This document shows, one piece after another, positions 49,207 to 50,412 of a stretch of DNA of 50,412 nucleotides. Both the position numbers and the translations under genes were made by a program. Source of the DNA: Patulibacter sp050252545 (lineage in GTDB: Bacteria > Actinomycetota > Thermoleophilia > Solirubrobacterales > Solirubrobacteraceae); assembly GCA_050252545.1 (NCBI GenBank), contig JBFWKS010000003.1, positions 1-50,412 of the forward strand, in the 5' to 3' direction. Numbering within the stretch: the first letter of the stretch is position 1; every line of letters begins with the position of its first letter. The notes beneath the pieces were generated by a model. That model made no database searches, was not told the DNA's origin, and was given only the letters and a program-made list of their open reading frames with translations.

Positions 49207-50382
49207 GTGAGCACGAGCACCCCCAACGGCACCGCTGCAGACGCCCAGAACGGCGAAGGCCGCTACCAGCGCGACAAGGTGCGCGTGGCCATCATCGGCG
49301 TCGGCAACTGCGCCAACTCCTTCGTCCAGGGCTGCCACTTCTACAAGGACGCCGACGCCAACGCGTCCGTTCCCGGCCTGATGCACGTCGACCTGGGCGG
49401 CTACCACGTCCGGGACATCGAGTTCACCGCCGCGTTCGACATCAACGAGACGAAGGTCGGCAAGGACCTGTCCGAGGCGATCTGGGCCGATCCCAACGAC
49501 ACGATCAAGTTCGCCGACGTCCCGCACATGGGCGTCCCCGTCCACCGCGGCATGACGCACGACGGCCTGGGCAAGTACCTCAAGCAGAAGATCACGAAGG
49601 CCAAGGGCGAGACGGCCGACATCGTCAAGATCCTCCGCGAGACGAAGACCGACGTCGTCGTCTCCTACCTGCCGGTCGGCTCCGAGCAGGCCACCAAGTG
49701 GTACGTGGAGCAGGTTCTCGAGGCCGGCTGCGGCTTCGTCAACTGCATCCCGGTCTTCATCGCCCGCGAGGACTACTGGGACAAGCGGTTCGAGGAGAAG
49801 GGCCTCCCGATCATCGGCGACGACATCAAGTCGCAGGTCGGCGCCACGATCGTGCACCGCACGCTCGCCCGTCTGTTCCACGAGCGTGGCGTCAAGATGA
49901 CGCACACCTCGCAGCTGAACGTCGGCGGCAACATGGACTTCTTCAACATGCTCGAGCGCGAGCGCCTCGAGTCGAAGAAGATCTCGAAGACGAACGCCGT
50001 GACCTCGGTCGCCGGCCTCGAGATGAAGCCCGACGACGTCCACGTCGGCCCGTCGGACTACGTGCCGTGGCTGACGGACCGCAAGTGGGCGCACATCCGC
50101 CTGGAGGGCAAGGCCTTCGGTGAGGTGCCGCTGAACGTCGAGCTCAAGCTCGAGGTCTGGGACTCGCCGAACTCCGCCGGCGTCATCATCGACGCGGCGC
50201 GCCTGGTCAAGCTCGGCCTGAACAACGGCGTCGCCGGTCAGCTCGACGGCCCGTCGTCGTACCTCATGAAGTCGCCGCACAACCAGCGGCCCGACGACAT
50301 CGCGCGTCAGGACACCGAGAAGTTCATCGCCAAGAACGCGCTCAAGCGTGAGAAGGCGGGCAAGGCCGCGGCCAAGGCCTGA
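49207..50382 (+). CDS. ino1: Myo-inositol-1-phosphate synthase
   Basis: The 391-residue protein matches actinobacterial Ino1: the NAD-binding segment VAIIGVGNCANSFVQG (about 27-42), FTAAFDINETKVGKDLSEAI, VSYLPVGSEQATKWYVEQ, GDDIKSQVGATIVHRTLARL, LNVGGNMDFFNML and KLEVWDSPNSAGVIIDA. It converts glucose-6-phosphate to inositol-1-phosphate with NAD and a metal, feeding phosphatidylinositol and mycothiol-type compounds. A basic/Ala-rich tail ends the protein. The start is GTG 49207; no clear ribosome binding site is seen, and an upstream leader with hairpins is present. The CDP-alcohol phosphatidyltransferase gene nearby is a possible user. Confidence 0.95.
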   Translation: MSTSTPNGTAADAQNGEGRYQRDKVRVAIIGVGNCANSFVQGCHFYKDADANASVPGLMHVDLGGYHVRDIEFTAAFDINETKVGKDLSEAIWADPNDTIKFADVPHMGVPVHRGMTHDGLGKYLKQKITKAKGETADIVKILRETKTDVVVSYLPVGSEQATKWYVEQVLEAGCGFVNCIPVFIAREDYWDKRFEEKGLPIIGDDIKSQVGATIVHRTLARLFHERGVKMTHTSQLNVGGNMDFFNMLERERLESKKISKTNAVTSVAGLEMKPDDVHVGPSDYVPWLTDRKWAHIRLEGKAFGEVPLNVELKLEVWDSPNSAGVIIDAARLVKLGLNNGVAGQLDGPSSYLMKSPHNQRPDDIARQDTEKFIAKNALKREKAGKAAAKA

Positions 50383-50412
50383 TCACCGCCCGATCGCCGG
50401 GAGGCGACCGAT

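Noticed and set aside
49114..50280. 388-codon minus-strand open frame opposite ino1
   Set aside because: Shadow frame; ino1 is unambiguous on the plus strand.

Overview
This is high-GC DNA, with coding GC-rich at third positions and long antisense shadows opposite nearly every gene. The gene types point to an actinomycete: a dnaK-grpE-dnaJ-hspR operon, an actinobacterial inositol-phosphate synthase, a decaprenyl-phosphate phosphoribosyltransferase-like UbiA protein, PIN-domain toxins and DUF4143. Secreted proteins with Arg/Lys-rich beta domains and an arylsulfotransferase-family protein suggest Thermoleophilia/Solirubrobacterales, perhaps a Patulibacter-like organism. That placement is inference. 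I saw no rRNA, tRNA, CRISPR array, integrase or transposase.

Layout. 1-127: end of a DUF4143 protein. 232-5949: molybdenum cofactor genes (moeA, mobA, moaA, a DUF6457 protein) with an MFS exporter and a thioesterase. 6046-8670: clpB. 8970-16386: a RibD/DHFR-like reductase, an AraC-DinB regulator, a PAP2 phosphatase, a CapA protein, a secreted protein, an acyl-CoA dehydrogenase and a haloalkane-dehalogenase-like hydrolase. 16721-22051: dnaK-grpE-dnaJ-hspR plus a membrane protein whose ATG directly abuts the hspR stop. 22271-24851: a coupled trio of P19-like His-rich lipoprotein, Tat-exported DyP-like protein and membrane-anchored YtkA-like protein. 25646-34591: two toxin-antitoxin pairs around an unusual SDR, a secreted CocE-type hydrolase, a Cys-rich Tat lipoprotein, a hydrolase and a sulfatase. 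34595-39689: a PfkB homologue lacking its catalytic motif, an arylsulfotransferase-like protein, a GH2 enzyme and a truncated globin. 39972-41328: MauD/MauE-like pair. 41470-50382: a GT39-like membrane glycosyltransferase, an Mrr nuclease, an orphan AbiEi-like gene, a CDP-alcohol phosphatidyltransferase, a UbiA/DPPR-synthase-like protein, a secreted propeller-like protein and ino1.

How genes work together. The heat-shock set is coherent: HspR is encoded in the operon it should repress, and the dnaK and clpB leaders share a spaced dyad that differs from the classical HAIR box. The right end is weighted towards envelope polyprenol and inositol lipids. The Moco genes lie close together but on both strands.

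The most interesting signals are non-coding. (1) A TANNNT -10 box lies 6-9 nt from the start codon of at least thirteen genes, indicating pervasive leaderless transcription and fixing several starts. (2) Unrelated families of paired long palindromes fill convergent gene junctions; one family shows compensatory changes and flanks the orphan AbiEi gene. (3) The dnaK/clpB dyad is a candidate lineage-specific HspR operator. Among proteins, the P19/DyP/YtkA-like operon with no permease gene seen in this window, the PfkB without its catalytic Asp and the zinc-finger SDR without its catalytic Tyr deserve attention.
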